A stretch of 64,000 nt of DNA from an uncultured bacterium (GTDB taxonomy: Bacteria > Bacillota > Clostridia > Lachnospirales > Lachnospiraceae): NCBI GenBank assembly GCA_948467735.1, contig CAOKFN010000014.1:1-64000 (forward strand), in the 5' to 3' direction. The position numbers and the translations under genes were made by a program. Shown one piece after another: positions 36,817-45,110 of this stretch. The notes beneath the pieces are model-generated. The model searched no databases, was not told where the DNA came from, and saw nothing but the letters and a program-made list of their open reading frames with translations. The stretch's first letter is position 1, and every line of letters begins with the position of its first letter.

Positions 36817-37941
36817 CTACCCCATCCACATATAGTCTCCCATATCCTTCTGCTTTGACTGGCTCCAGTCCATGGATATGGAATCTTCCTCCGATAGAAA
36901 CAGACACTGATCACAGGCTTTCCTAACCTTATGCAGTTCCTCCAACAGCTTATCATAGGTGAGATTCTCATCATAAATATCAATCAGCCCATCCTGATCA
37001 TCCATATTCTGGCCAAAGTATTCATTATAATATTTCATATACGCTATGGGAGGGCATACGGCCAGACGCCCTTCATATAGGTTCGGACAAGAACAGTTTA
37101 TCCTTCTTGCCCCCCCCATATGGCCTCCTTTCTTATCAAATGTATATGCAAATTCATAAATCGGCTCCGAAAAACTGATATCAATTCCCAGACCTTTTAC
37201 ATAAGCCGCAATCTCGTTTATCCTGTTTAATATGGGCGGATAAGAAGATACCAATATTCTCGCATGGTTCCTCCGAAAAGCCTCTATGACATCCGGTTCC
37301 ATTTTCATCAACAGCAGCCCGTTTGTGGCAACCCCAATATCGGAAAACGGATACATTTCCCTCGTCACATCGATATATCTGCCCAATTCCTTATTCAGAA
37401 AAGGTTCGCCGCCCAGTATATGAATTTTGTCAATATATGGAACAATTTTCTTCATCTGAGCCAAATCTCTTTTCACCGTTTCATAATCCGCAAACTTCTC
37501 CCCTTGGACCAGAGGCGCAAAATGGACGCATCCTTTACAATTTAAGTTGCAGTGATCCGCCGTATGATATTCCATATAGGGAAGCCGCTTATAGTCTTCG
37601 TATGCACATATATTCTTTTTCGCCGGCTCGACGTAAAATTCAGGTTTTGCAATCCATATATCGCTTTTCTTTATGCCTAAGCAGACTGCTTCCTTTACCA
37701 TCCTCTGCATTAACGGCGCATCAATTTCGCATGTAAGAATCACTTTATCTATTTTATTTTCCCTATACAAATCCGCCGTCTGAAAGATAGAAAAAACAGG
37801 ATATCCCTTTTCCACGCTTCCCCACAATTTCGTATCTTTATCGGTAAAACCGCAGATTTCTATGTCCTTGACGCCCTGCAGTCCTTCAGCAAGCTCACTC
37901 TTTCCGCGCCCATACCTTTTTATTACTATACGCTCCATCAT
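36817..37941 (-). CDS. YGAG-like module plus radical SAM protein
   Basis: The first 110 residues are a divergent module (FTDKDTKLWGSVEKGYPVF and DKVILTCEIDAPL) whose glycine loop is weak. From about 125, the radical SAM core has CNLNCKGCVHF (CxxxCxxC for the 4Fe-4S cluster), ILGGEPFLNKELG and GVATNGLLL. C-terminal cysteines (CSCPNLYEGRLAVCPP and CDQC) could bind a second cluster, as in SPASM/twitch proteins. ATGA overlaps the stop of the upstream radical SAM gene. The reaction is unknown. The layout is shared with the genes at 42435 and 47262. Confidence 0.82.
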   Translation of the reverse strand: MMERIVIKRYGRGKSELAEGLQGVKDIEICGFTDKDTKLWGSVEKGYPVFSIFQTADLYRENKIDKVILTCEIDAPLMQRMVKEAVCLGIKKSDIWIAKPEFYVEPAKKNICAYEDYKRLPYMEYHTADHCNLNCKGCVHFAPLVQGEKFADYETVKRDLAQMKKIVPYIDKIHILGGEPFLNKELGRYIDVTREMYPFSDIGVATNGLLLMKMEPDVIEAFRRNHARILVSSYPPILNRINEIAAYVKGLGIDISFSEPIYEFAYTFDKKGGHMGGARRINCSCPNLYEGRLAVCPPIAYMKYYNEYFGQNMDDQDGLIDIYDENLTYDKLLEELHKVRKACDQCLFLSEEDSISMDWSQSKQKDMGDYMWMG

Positions 37942-39647
37942 TCCTGCCTTTCTTCCCCACGGGAACTATCGAACAAATCCGGCACTTTTCGTTCTAATTC
38001 CCACATATAATAGTTTTGTACGTTATCGGTATCTTTCACCTGTCTATGGCTGCTGCGTATTGTGCCCATATCAACAATTGGCTGATTCATAATCGGCTTG
38101 TCCAAAACTTCCTGTAACTCCGCCTTCGGCGTTATCCCATCTTCTTCCATCATGCTGACTTCCCTGAATTCAGCCTCCGTATAGGTTCCCCAGTTCAGAA
38201 TCTTAGTAAAGAACACTTCGTCCGCCCCCAGCTCCAGCCCCCATTTCACAAAGTCCGTCATCTCCCTGTAATTTGCCTTCTGCACTACAAAATTCATTCT
38301 AAAATAGGAAAGGTCTCCTTTTTTACGAAGCTGCGACGCAAACAGCATGTTTTTCTGCAATTGTTCAAAGCTGCCCCCGCGGCGAATCTTTTCATAAGTT
38401 TCTTTGGACGCCGCGTCAATGGATACCGTCAGCATCACTTTCATATTCTCCCCGCGCTTTATGCTGTTCCAGTTATTCTCTGTAAAAAGCGTCCCGTTTG
38501 TCAATAAACGAAGCTGCTTGATATGTTCCATCCGCTCATTGGTGTATACCTGTTTATAAGCCTGACTGGCAAATACCTCCCCGTTCCCGGCCAATATCAG
38601 AAATTCACAATCCGGCAGCAGTTCGTCCACTGCTGCTTTCGCGTAACCCTGCACCTTTTGCAGCGCCTCGCCCTTGGCAATGCGAAGCTCATGCCGACAG
38701 GTCACGCATTTTAAATTGCATGTCTCGTCATAGCCAAGCAGTACCGTGCTTGGCTTTTTTTCCATGGGAGAATATCTTACATCAATCTCTTGATTTTCCG
38801 ATGGCTTTCTTCCAATAAAAAGCGGGCACATATCCTTTTTGCAGAAAGAATATGTCCGGTTCTGTAAGGATAGGCACAAAATCTTATGAATTGCACCCTG
38901 CCATATTTCGTTAAATCCACGTTTATGGATATTACCAATCGCAATATCCACAAATGTGGTGCAGCAGCTGTGAATCGCGCCCTCGTTTCCCAATTCCGCA
39001 TGATTGAGCATCGTATCACATTGAAAATCATAGCGCTCTTTCTCAAATATAGTCTCTCTCAGCAATTCCGACGGAATCCACATAATCTCCTGAGAATTGC
39101 AGAAATCTTTATATTCCTCCAACCCTTCCGCCTTAAGCCTGTTCTTGATTTCTCTGTCATCGGCGGCTGCTATTATAATAAACTGCTCCTTCCAATCCTG
39201 AATCTCCGAAGGCTCCTTAATCGGAATCCCATAAAAAGCTTCCTGTTTTTTATAGCTGTCAATATATAGTTCAACAGTATATCGTTTATTCCATATCCTG
39301 AACGCCTCCGCCCTCCTCCCGGTTCCCCATACGGCAATTTTTTTCCGCTCCGGATTGAGCGCCAAATCGTCCAATTCATAAAACATATCTTCTTCATAAA
39401 TAAATTCAATCCCTTGACGCAGCCCCATCTGTTCCAATTTTTTTCTTTTCGCTTCTTTATCAAAATCACATAAGATGAGCTTATCCCATTCTGTCCTGCG
39501 CTCATGAAAGTCCTTTATGGAATATACCTGTCTTCCCATAAATTCCATTCCGCCTGATTCATCAAAGAAACACACGACGTCCAGCTTATCAAAAACATAC
39601 AAAAAGTCTTTTGCGACACGGTTTACCCCATAAATTGCATATCTCAT
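37938..39647 (-). CDS. two tandem YGAG modules, SPASM-like region, then radical SAM core
   Basis: Residues 1-85 (AIYGVNRVAKDFLYVF) and about 98-185 (KIAVWGTGRRAEAFRIW, GIPIKEPSEI, FIIIAAADDREI) are two modules in tandem. Residues about 205-275 look like a SPASM domain: HSCCTTFVDIAIGNIHKRGF, then EIWQG and CKKDMCPLF. The radical SAM core follows it, with CNLKCVTCRHEL (CxxxCxxC) and LLTNGTLF, and SIDAASKETYEKIR, the usual SPASM-subfamily strand. In most SPASM proteins the auxiliary domain is C-terminal; here it precedes the core and no further Cys cluster is found at the C-terminus. The substrate could be a peptide or a sugar. Confidence 0.8.
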   Translation of the reverse strand: MRYAIYGVNRVAKDFLYVFDKLDVVCFFDESGGMEFMGRQVYSIKDFHERRTEWDKLILCDFDKEAKRKKLEQMGLRQGIEFIYEEDMFYELDDLALNPERKKIAVWGTGRRAEAFRIWNKRYTVELYIDSYKKQEAFYGIPIKEPSEIQDWKEQFIIIAAADDREIKNRLKAEGLEEYKDFCNSQEIMWIPSELLRETIFEKERYDFQCDTMLNHAELGNEGAIHSCCTTFVDIAIGNIHKRGFNEIWQGAIHKILCLSLQNRTYSFCKKDMCPLFIGRKPSENQEIDVRYSPMEKKPSTVLLGYDETCNLKCVTCRHELRIAKGEALQKVQGYAKAAVDELLPDCEFLILAGNGEVFASQAYKQVYTNERMEHIKQLRLLTNGTLFTENNWNSIKRGENMKVMLTVSIDAASKETYEKIRRGGSFEQLQKNMLFASQLRKKGDLSYFRMNFVVQKANYREMTDFVKWGLELGADEVFFTKILNWGTYTEAEFREVSMMEEDGITPKAELQEVLDKPIMNQPIVDMGTIRSSHRQVKDTDNVQNYYMWELERKVPDLFDSSRGEERQE

Positions 39648-39658
39648 TCTATATCTCC

Positions 39659-41182
39659 CTAAACGCTCTCCATGATAATCTCTTCCAGCGAAACAACATT
39701 GGTATATCCCCGTTCTGTTAATTGCGCCTGTATTTCTGAAAACGCATATGCGGCAGTCACCACTATCATGTCCGCTTCCGGAAAATCATCTTCCGGAGAA
39801 TATACCTTGATGCCCGTATGCAGCGCATCCGCCTTTCGGTCAATCGCGAACGCCGCCTTAACCGAACCGTTTTCCAATTCCCTCAACAAATGCCTGCCCA
39901 ATATTCCCACTCCGTAAACAGCGATAGAACGTATATTTCTATCGATAAAATATTGTTCCAGCAATATGCCCTCTTCTTTCAGATAAAGCCATGCGTCTAA
40001 AACTCTCCAATAGCTCTCGTACTTTGCGCATTTTGCCGCCCAGAATTCCTCTTCCTTTGCAGATCCGCGGTCATTTTCCAAAACGGCCGCCTTATATTTA
40101 TCAAGATAGGAAGCATAATTTCTTTTGGCATATTGTACTGCTTCCAAATAGCCATACTCATACTTCATATCCGGCTCCAGATACATCCCTTCGCCCCATT
40201 CGTTCCATGCGTTTAAAAATGTGAATTCTTTTCCCGCCGCTTCGTTTTTTGCCATCAATTCTGCCAGATATATTTTAAATTTATCCGGCGACGCGTGTTC
40301 AATGATAATTCCTTCCCGACCGCGCCTTGGCGTGTCATCATAATCTAGAAACCCCCCGTAAACTGTATTGGTGTTTTGAGATTGGAATTCCAATATTTCC
40401 TTCCACACTGCGTCATAATCCAGCTTTAAAACGCCCTTTCTGTCCGGACTCTTATCGCTCATTGCGGACATAGTACGCTGGGGTTCATGGTATAGTACCG
40501 CGTCCAAACATTTATCTACTCTTTGATTACTGTTTGCCCCAACGATATACAAGCCCTCAAAACCATTTTCTACAGCCCACATCCTCCATTTTTTCAACAT
40601 ATCGTTGATACATGGAATCAGGGCCGTCTTATATATTAAAAAAACCGGCCTGCCGTCTATTTTGATGTACCTGTCATCTTTAAAAAAAGGCATCAGATAA
40701 TCAAAGTGCCGCTTCCATTGTTCCTCACCCCCGTACTTCTGCTCCAGAAGAACTCCCGTCCCCTGCCCCGGCGCTTCGTTTTCAAAAGTATTCGCCCACG
40801 GATTTTTATTTCCTATGCGGCTCCATGTGCGCGCCCAGCTTTCGTTCGCCCAGCAGAAGCAAAACGGCATGGCGATCTCTTTCCATCGCAATAGATTCTG
40901 GGCGGGCTTTTCTAAAACCTGCCTTCCGTCCTTAAACCAATAATGATAAAAGCACTGCCCATCCACCTCATATTTTTTCATTAAGTCAGCCTGCCAAATC
41001 ATTGTCTCCTTTTCTAAGAGGTTGTAATAATTATGATTGAATGGAATTCGCGGCTGATATTGGTCGGAATATATTTTTTCCGCGTTTTTTACAGCGGTCC
41101 ACTCCGTAAAGCCTTCGCCCCACCATTCATCATTTTCTTTTGTCCGGTGAAACTGTGGAAGATACATTGATATAATTTTCAT
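39659..41182 (-). CDS. WbsX-like (GH99-type) glycan protein with C-terminal YGAG module
   Basis: Residues 1-360 match the WbsX/GH99-like family: IISMYLPQFHRTKENDEWWG, GFTEWTAVKNAE, YHYWFKDGRQVLEKP and CFCWANESWARTW, and later FLNAWNEWGEG. This TIM-barrel family occurs in O-antigen and capsule loci and is annotated as glycosyltransferase- or endomannosidase-like. The module (about 415-505) reads SIAVYGVGILGRHLLRELEN, AIDRKADALHTGIKVY and MIVVTAAYAFSEI. It is predicted to be cytoplasmic. It is sandwiched between GT2 and radical SAM genes. Confidence 0.83.
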   Translation of the reverse strand: MKIISMYLPQFHRTKENDEWWGEGFTEWTAVKNAEKIYSDQYQPRIPFNHNYYNLLEKETMIWQADLMKKYEVDGQCFYHYWFKDGRQVLEKPAQNLLRWKEIAMPFCFCWANESWARTWSRIGNKNPWANTFENEAPGQGTGVLLEQKYGGEEQWKRHFDYLMPFFKDDRYIKIDGRPVFLIYKTALIPCINDMLKKWRMWAVENGFEGLYIVGANSNQRVDKCLDAVLYHEPQRTMSAMSDKSPDRKGVLKLDYDAVWKEILEFQSQNTNTVYGGFLDYDDTPRRGREGIIIEHASPDKFKIYLAELMAKNEAAGKEFTFLNAWNEWGEGMYLEPDMKYEYGYLEAVQYAKRNYASYLDKYKAAVLENDRGSAKEEEFWAAKCAKYESYWRVLDAWLYLKEEGILLEQYFIDRNIRSIAVYGVGILGRHLLRELENGSVKAAFAIDRKADALHTGIKVYSPEDDFPEADMIVVTAAYAFSEIQAQLTERGYTNVVSLEEIIMESV

Positions 41183-41193
41183 GATAATTTCCT

Positions 41194-42402
41194 TTATTCC
41201 TTATACTCATTGCGCAAAAAAGAACCGCTCCATGAATCAGCTTCCCGATTAATAAAATCCATATCCATAAGGGCTATTTTATGCTCGTCTATTCCCATCC
41301 CGATTAAATCTCTTTTTATCTGCCGACTTACCGATTGTTTCAGTACAGCCATGACAATATAATCAAACTTAACATTTTTAATACTCTCTACAGGCAGTAC
41401 CTGTTCCGAATCATACATGCTCCAATTACGGTCTACCCACGCCTCAATATCGCGGCTTCCCTGTGTCTTTATTTTGGAGTACATTTCTGTTCCGCATTGT
41501 CCGGCGCCATATATGACTATCTTTAAATTTTTATGTACGCCACTATAGGGAAATAATTCCTCATATTTATCCAAAAAGTAATCATATCCCCCCATCATCA
41601 TATCTCGAATTACCATATACCCCAGCTGACGATAAGCTTCTTTGGACAGCCCTTTTTCTCTATATAAATTCGCCATATTTTGAAATAATAATTTTTGAGA
41701 TTCGATATTGCTTTTATTATGCACATTGGTAAAGGAGTTTTCATTTACTCTGTAAAAATAAAGCGACTCCCGCATGACATAGACCTTGGGCGAATTTAAG
41801 CATGCAGCGGCAAGCCATGCGAAATCTTCCGAATAATTGATTCTGTCATCAATCAGCGATATGCTTTCTCTAATTTTATCCTTGCAAAACAACGCCGTAT
41901 ATAAGGTGCCCGGGATCCTGCCGCAGAAACAATCTTCCTGTAAAAAGAAATGTGATATAAGGTATTTTCCATCATACATACCCGTCATATCGGACGCTTG
42001 AGATATTACTGTCCCATCAGCATACGCTTTATGGAATTCACATATTACAATATCCGATGAATACTTTTGTATGATGCGAAACATTTTTTCATACATCGTA
42101 CTATCTATCCAGTCGTCCGCATCCACAAATCCAATATATGTTCCCGCCGCTTTTTCCACTCCCAGCCTGCGCGCCGAGCTCTGCCCGCCATTTTTCTTAG
42201 TATAAACCCTTACGCGCAAATCCTGAACTGCATATGCAAGGCACATTCCATAGGAATGATCCGTTGATCCATCGTCGATAAAAATAATCTCCAGATTTTG
42301 ATAGGTCTGTACCCTAATACTTCCAAAACATTGGTTCAAATAATTTTCCGCATTATACACAGGAATTATGATACTGATTAAAGGGCTGTCATCCTCTTTC
42401 AT
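41194..42402 (-). CDS. GT2 glycosyltransferase with C-terminal YGAG module
   Basis: The frame is open from 42495 and overlaps the upstream gene; the ATG at 42402 (MKEDDSPLISIIIPVYNAEN) with GGAGGCAGG before it is the convincing start. Core motifs are IFIDDGSTDHSYGMC and GFVDADDWIDST. The module at about 290-385 reads KIVIYGAGQCGTEMYSKIKT, WVDRNWSMYDSEQVLPV and DYIVMAVLKQSV. Predicted cytoplasmic sugar transferase. Confidence 0.85.
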   Translation of the reverse strand: MKEDDSPLISIIIPVYNAENYLNQCFGSIRVQTYQNLEIIFIDDGSTDHSYGMCLAYAVQDLRVRVYTKKNGGQSSARRLGVEKAAGTYIGFVDADDWIDSTMYEKMFRIIQKYSSDIVICEFHKAYADGTVISQASDMTGMYDGKYLISHFFLQEDCFCGRIPGTLYTALFCKDKIRESISLIDDRINYSEDFAWLAAACLNSPKVYVMRESLYFYRVNENSFTNVHNKSNIESQKLLFQNMANLYREKGLSKEAYRQLGYMVIRDMMMGGYDYFLDKYEELFPYSGVHKNLKIVIYGAGQCGTEMYSKIKTQGSRDIEAWVDRNWSMYDSEQVLPVESIKNVKFDYIVMAVLKQSVSRQIKRDLIGMGIDEHKIALMDMDFINREADSWSGSFLRNEYKE

Positions 42403-42434
42403 TTTCCTGCCTCCATCCCGCAGACATACAATCG

Positions 42435-43604
42435 TTATCTTTCCATCTGTACGGCCGCCTGCACCACCTTCGATTTCACATTGGAACCGCTGCAATAATC
42501 ACATGCCGTAATATACTTTTGATTCAATACTTTTTTTAGTTCTTCTCTTTTTTGCTTCATATCAATTGCAGGTTCATCAAAATAAACCACTTCATCGGCA
42601 CCGTTCGTAAATATCCCTAATTGTTCTCCGTGCGCCGCCCTTGGACACAAATAAAATCTGCCTCTGTAAAATGTATAACATCTGGCCATATAACAACCGG
42701 AAAAAATTTTTTCCAGCATTTCTTCCGAATAATTCCTTTTGGATAAATCTCCCATGTCGTACCAATCTTCATATGGGTGTATATAATGTTCGATATCATT
42801 CTCTGACAATACCTTATCCAATGTCCCTAGGTTTCTGCTATATTTCCCATAATCGGACATATGTACGGATATCTTTTTATTCCTTAAGCTATCAATCACA
42901 GCCTGTTTCGGCACAATGGTAGAATTCGTATAGATGGCAATTCTCTTAATTTTATCATTTTTTACAAATGCATTAAGAAGCCTGTCCAGATCCTGACAGA
43001 TAAAAGGCTCTCCTCCCAATATCCTCATTTCCAACAGAATGTCGATAGTATCTAAAAAAACTTGGAAAGACCTAATAATTTGTTCCATATCCAATGTGGA
43101 AGGATTATTATAATATTGCATTAAATTAGCGCAGTCTCGACATTTTAGCGTACATTTTTCAGTCACGACCACTTCACAATGGCCAAGTATCAATTCCTTT
43201 CCGTCGCAATGATTTATAGTATTCAAATATTTCTGATAATTTTTCTTTTCATCCAAAGCATATTCCGTCAAATCTGCCTCATTGATATCCTCCATCAACT
43301 GAGCCTCAATATCATATATGTATTCTGCATTCAAATTCTGCAAAAAAGCCAGCATATCATAAAAATAGTTATATGAAGCAATCAATATCACATCATCAAG
43401 ATGATTGACAAGCTCCTCCGGCGCAATGACGGGAACTCCTAAATAATCTCCTCCGGCATATGCGCGGTCCGCAAAAAAATCCACCGAAAGGCCTTCCGCT
43501 TCCAATCCCTTCAGCGCAATCTCACCGTATCTTCCCGCTCCGTAAACGATTATTTTTTGTCCCTCTCTTAAATCCGAACTATAAAATCCCTTTGTCAGTC
43601 TCAT
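42435..43604 (-). CDS. YGAG module plus radical SAM protein
   Basis: The ATG at 43604 (GGAGG five bases upstream) is preferred over one at 43616. The module at about 14-110 reads KIIVYGAGRYGEIALKGLEA, FADRAYAGGDYLGVPVI and DVILIASYNYF. The radical SAM core starts near 140 with CTLKCRDCANL (CxxxCxxC), RILGGEPFICQDL and YTNSTIVP. C-terminal CYMARCYTFYRGRFYLCPRA and CDYC give further cysteines. It is a paralogue of the proteins at 36817 and 47262. The reaction is unknown, perhaps sugar or peptide radical chemistry in surface-glycan maturation. Confidence 0.82.
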   Translation of the reverse strand: MRLTKGFYSSDLREGQKIIVYGAGRYGEIALKGLEAEGLSVDFFADRAYAGGDYLGVPVIAPEELVNHLDDVILIASYNYFYDMLAFLQNLNAEYIYDIEAQLMEDINEADLTEYALDEKKNYQKYLNTINHCDGKELILGHCEVVVTEKCTLKCRDCANLMQYYNNPSTLDMEQIIRSFQVFLDTIDILLEMRILGGEPFICQDLDRLLNAFVKNDKIKRIAIYTNSTIVPKQAVIDSLRNKKISVHMSDYGKYSRNLGTLDKVLSENDIEHYIHPYEDWYDMGDLSKRNYSEEMLEKIFSGCYMARCYTFYRGRFYLCPRAAHGEQLGIFTNGADEVVYFDEPAIDMKQKREELKKVLNQKYITACDYCSGSNVKSKVVQAAVQMER

Positions 43605-43675
43605 CGCTTCCTCCATAAACGATAGCTCTTCACACCCTCATTATGCTCCGTTTGAAAACTTTAATAAGTTTTCTC

Positions 43676-45106
43676 TTATCCGATTATGCGCAGTTCTTCC
43701 TCCACACATTGTATCGCTTTGATAATTTCTTCAGGTTCTACCGACACTACACAAGGAGCCATTCCTTCTACTCTGATTTCATTTGGACAATCCCAGTATC
43801 TGCAACCTTCACATTTTGTCCACTCGCTCATGACATAATGGATGGTTTTCTTCTCATGTTTAAAATGGCCCAAATCGCCCTTTCCATATATCATGACAGA
43901 CCTTTTCCCTAATATTACCGACGCATTCCACATGCCCGAATCCAAACCGATATAATATCGACATTTGCTGATAACAGCCATTGACTCTACTAAACTTAAT
44001 TGATTGATATAACTGACAACATTTTCAATGGGTTTGTCTGCTCCCACTAGCTTTCTGTAAAATTCCTCGTCATATGCCCCGGCTCCTATAAACACCATGG
44101 CCTTGGATTGTTTTCTCAAATAGTCATACACTTGTTTAAACTTCTCTACGGGATATTGCCTCATTTTATTGGCAGCTCCCATGTTTATCGCAATAAATTT
44201 ATCCGGCAGCGCAAAATCTACCTTCACCCGCTCAATCTCTGCCGCTACATTATTATTCTCCTCACACTCCTCCTTGACGCTTCTGCCCAATATTTTTTCC
44301 AACATACTATAATCCTTATCAATAACATAATATTCTTCCGGGGCATAGTATATTTGAGGTACATTTAAAATATACTTATTCAAATATCGCATTTTTAAAT
44401 GAAACCTCATATCACATAGGTTGTACGAAAACTTGAAATACTGGGAATTAAGATATCTCAATTTCTCCAAACGATATTCCCTGTCTTTTGAAAACATTTC
44501 TTTTTCTATATGTATAATATTTTTTGAAAGCAGCTGCATATACTCGCCAATATTCCTTTGTTCCGTATCATCCACCAAAAAGAAAACGTTTTCTTTTCCG
44601 AACGCGTTCATTAAAGTTTTGCACACGCCTGTTTTCACAAGGACATCACCAATATGTCCATAAACCTCAACCAAAATTTTATTAGCTGCATTATCATCAT
44701 AATTGTCAAAATATTTCTTAAGTTCTTTTCGGTCTGCTTCTATTTCCTCCCATGAATTTACCGGACATTCTTCCAACGCGTAAACTTCTTTTACCCCCAT
44801 CTGAGACAGCTGTCCGGAGATTCGCTCAAACCAAAAGCTTGCTATGATCACTAATGGTTTTACCAGTTCAACTATACTTTCAGGCGTTATCACTGGAATC
44901 CCTTCCACATCCTGCCCGGCTATTGTCAAATCGTTGTCGGAAAAAAAAGAAACCTTTATTCCAAATCCTTCCAGCCCGCGCTTTACCCTGCGTCCATATT
45001 CCCAAGTTCCAAAAACTACAACAGTACTTTTATTCTTCTCAAAAATCCTTTTTAACTCATCAATCTCTATGATCTGATATTCTATGTCTCGTTTATTCTT
45101 TTTCAT
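43676..45106 (-). CDS. YGAG module plus GT9-like (heptosyltransferase-type) glycosyltransferase
   Basis: The N-terminal module (about 25-120) reads STVVVFGTWEYGRRVKRGLE, SDNDLTIAGQDVEGIPVI and LVIIASFWFERI. Residues about 145-470 have GT9 features: VEVYGHIGDVLVKTGVCKTL at the start of the first Rossmann domain, IAINMGAANKMRQYPVEKF, AMVFIGAGAYDEEF and YYIGLDSGMWNAS. GT9 enzymes use ADP-heptose in lipopolysaccharide cores, and this locus also encodes an ADP-heptose pathway, so a heptosyltransferase role is a reasonable inference. Confidence 0.8.
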   Translation of the reverse strand: MKKNKRDIEYQIIEIDELKRIFEKNKSTVVVFGTWEYGRRVKRGLEGFGIKVSFFSDNDLTIAGQDVEGIPVITPESIVELVKPLVIIASFWFERISGQLSQMGVKEVYALEECPVNSWEEIEADRKELKKYFDNYDDNAANKILVEVYGHIGDVLVKTGVCKTLMNAFGKENVFFLVDDTEQRNIGEYMQLLSKNIIHIEKEMFSKDREYRLEKLRYLNSQYFKFSYNLCDMRFHLKMRYLNKYILNVPQIYYAPEEYYVIDKDYSMLEKILGRSVKEECEENNNVAAEIERVKVDFALPDKFIAINMGAANKMRQYPVEKFKQVYDYLRKQSKAMVFIGAGAYDEEFYRKLVGADKPIENVVSYINQLSLVESMAVISKCRYYIGLDSGMWNASVILGKRSVMIYGKGDLGHFKHEKKTIHYVMSEWTKCEGCRYWDCPNEIRVEGMAPCVVSVEPEEIIKAIQCVEEELRIIG

Positions 45107-45110
45107 GATT

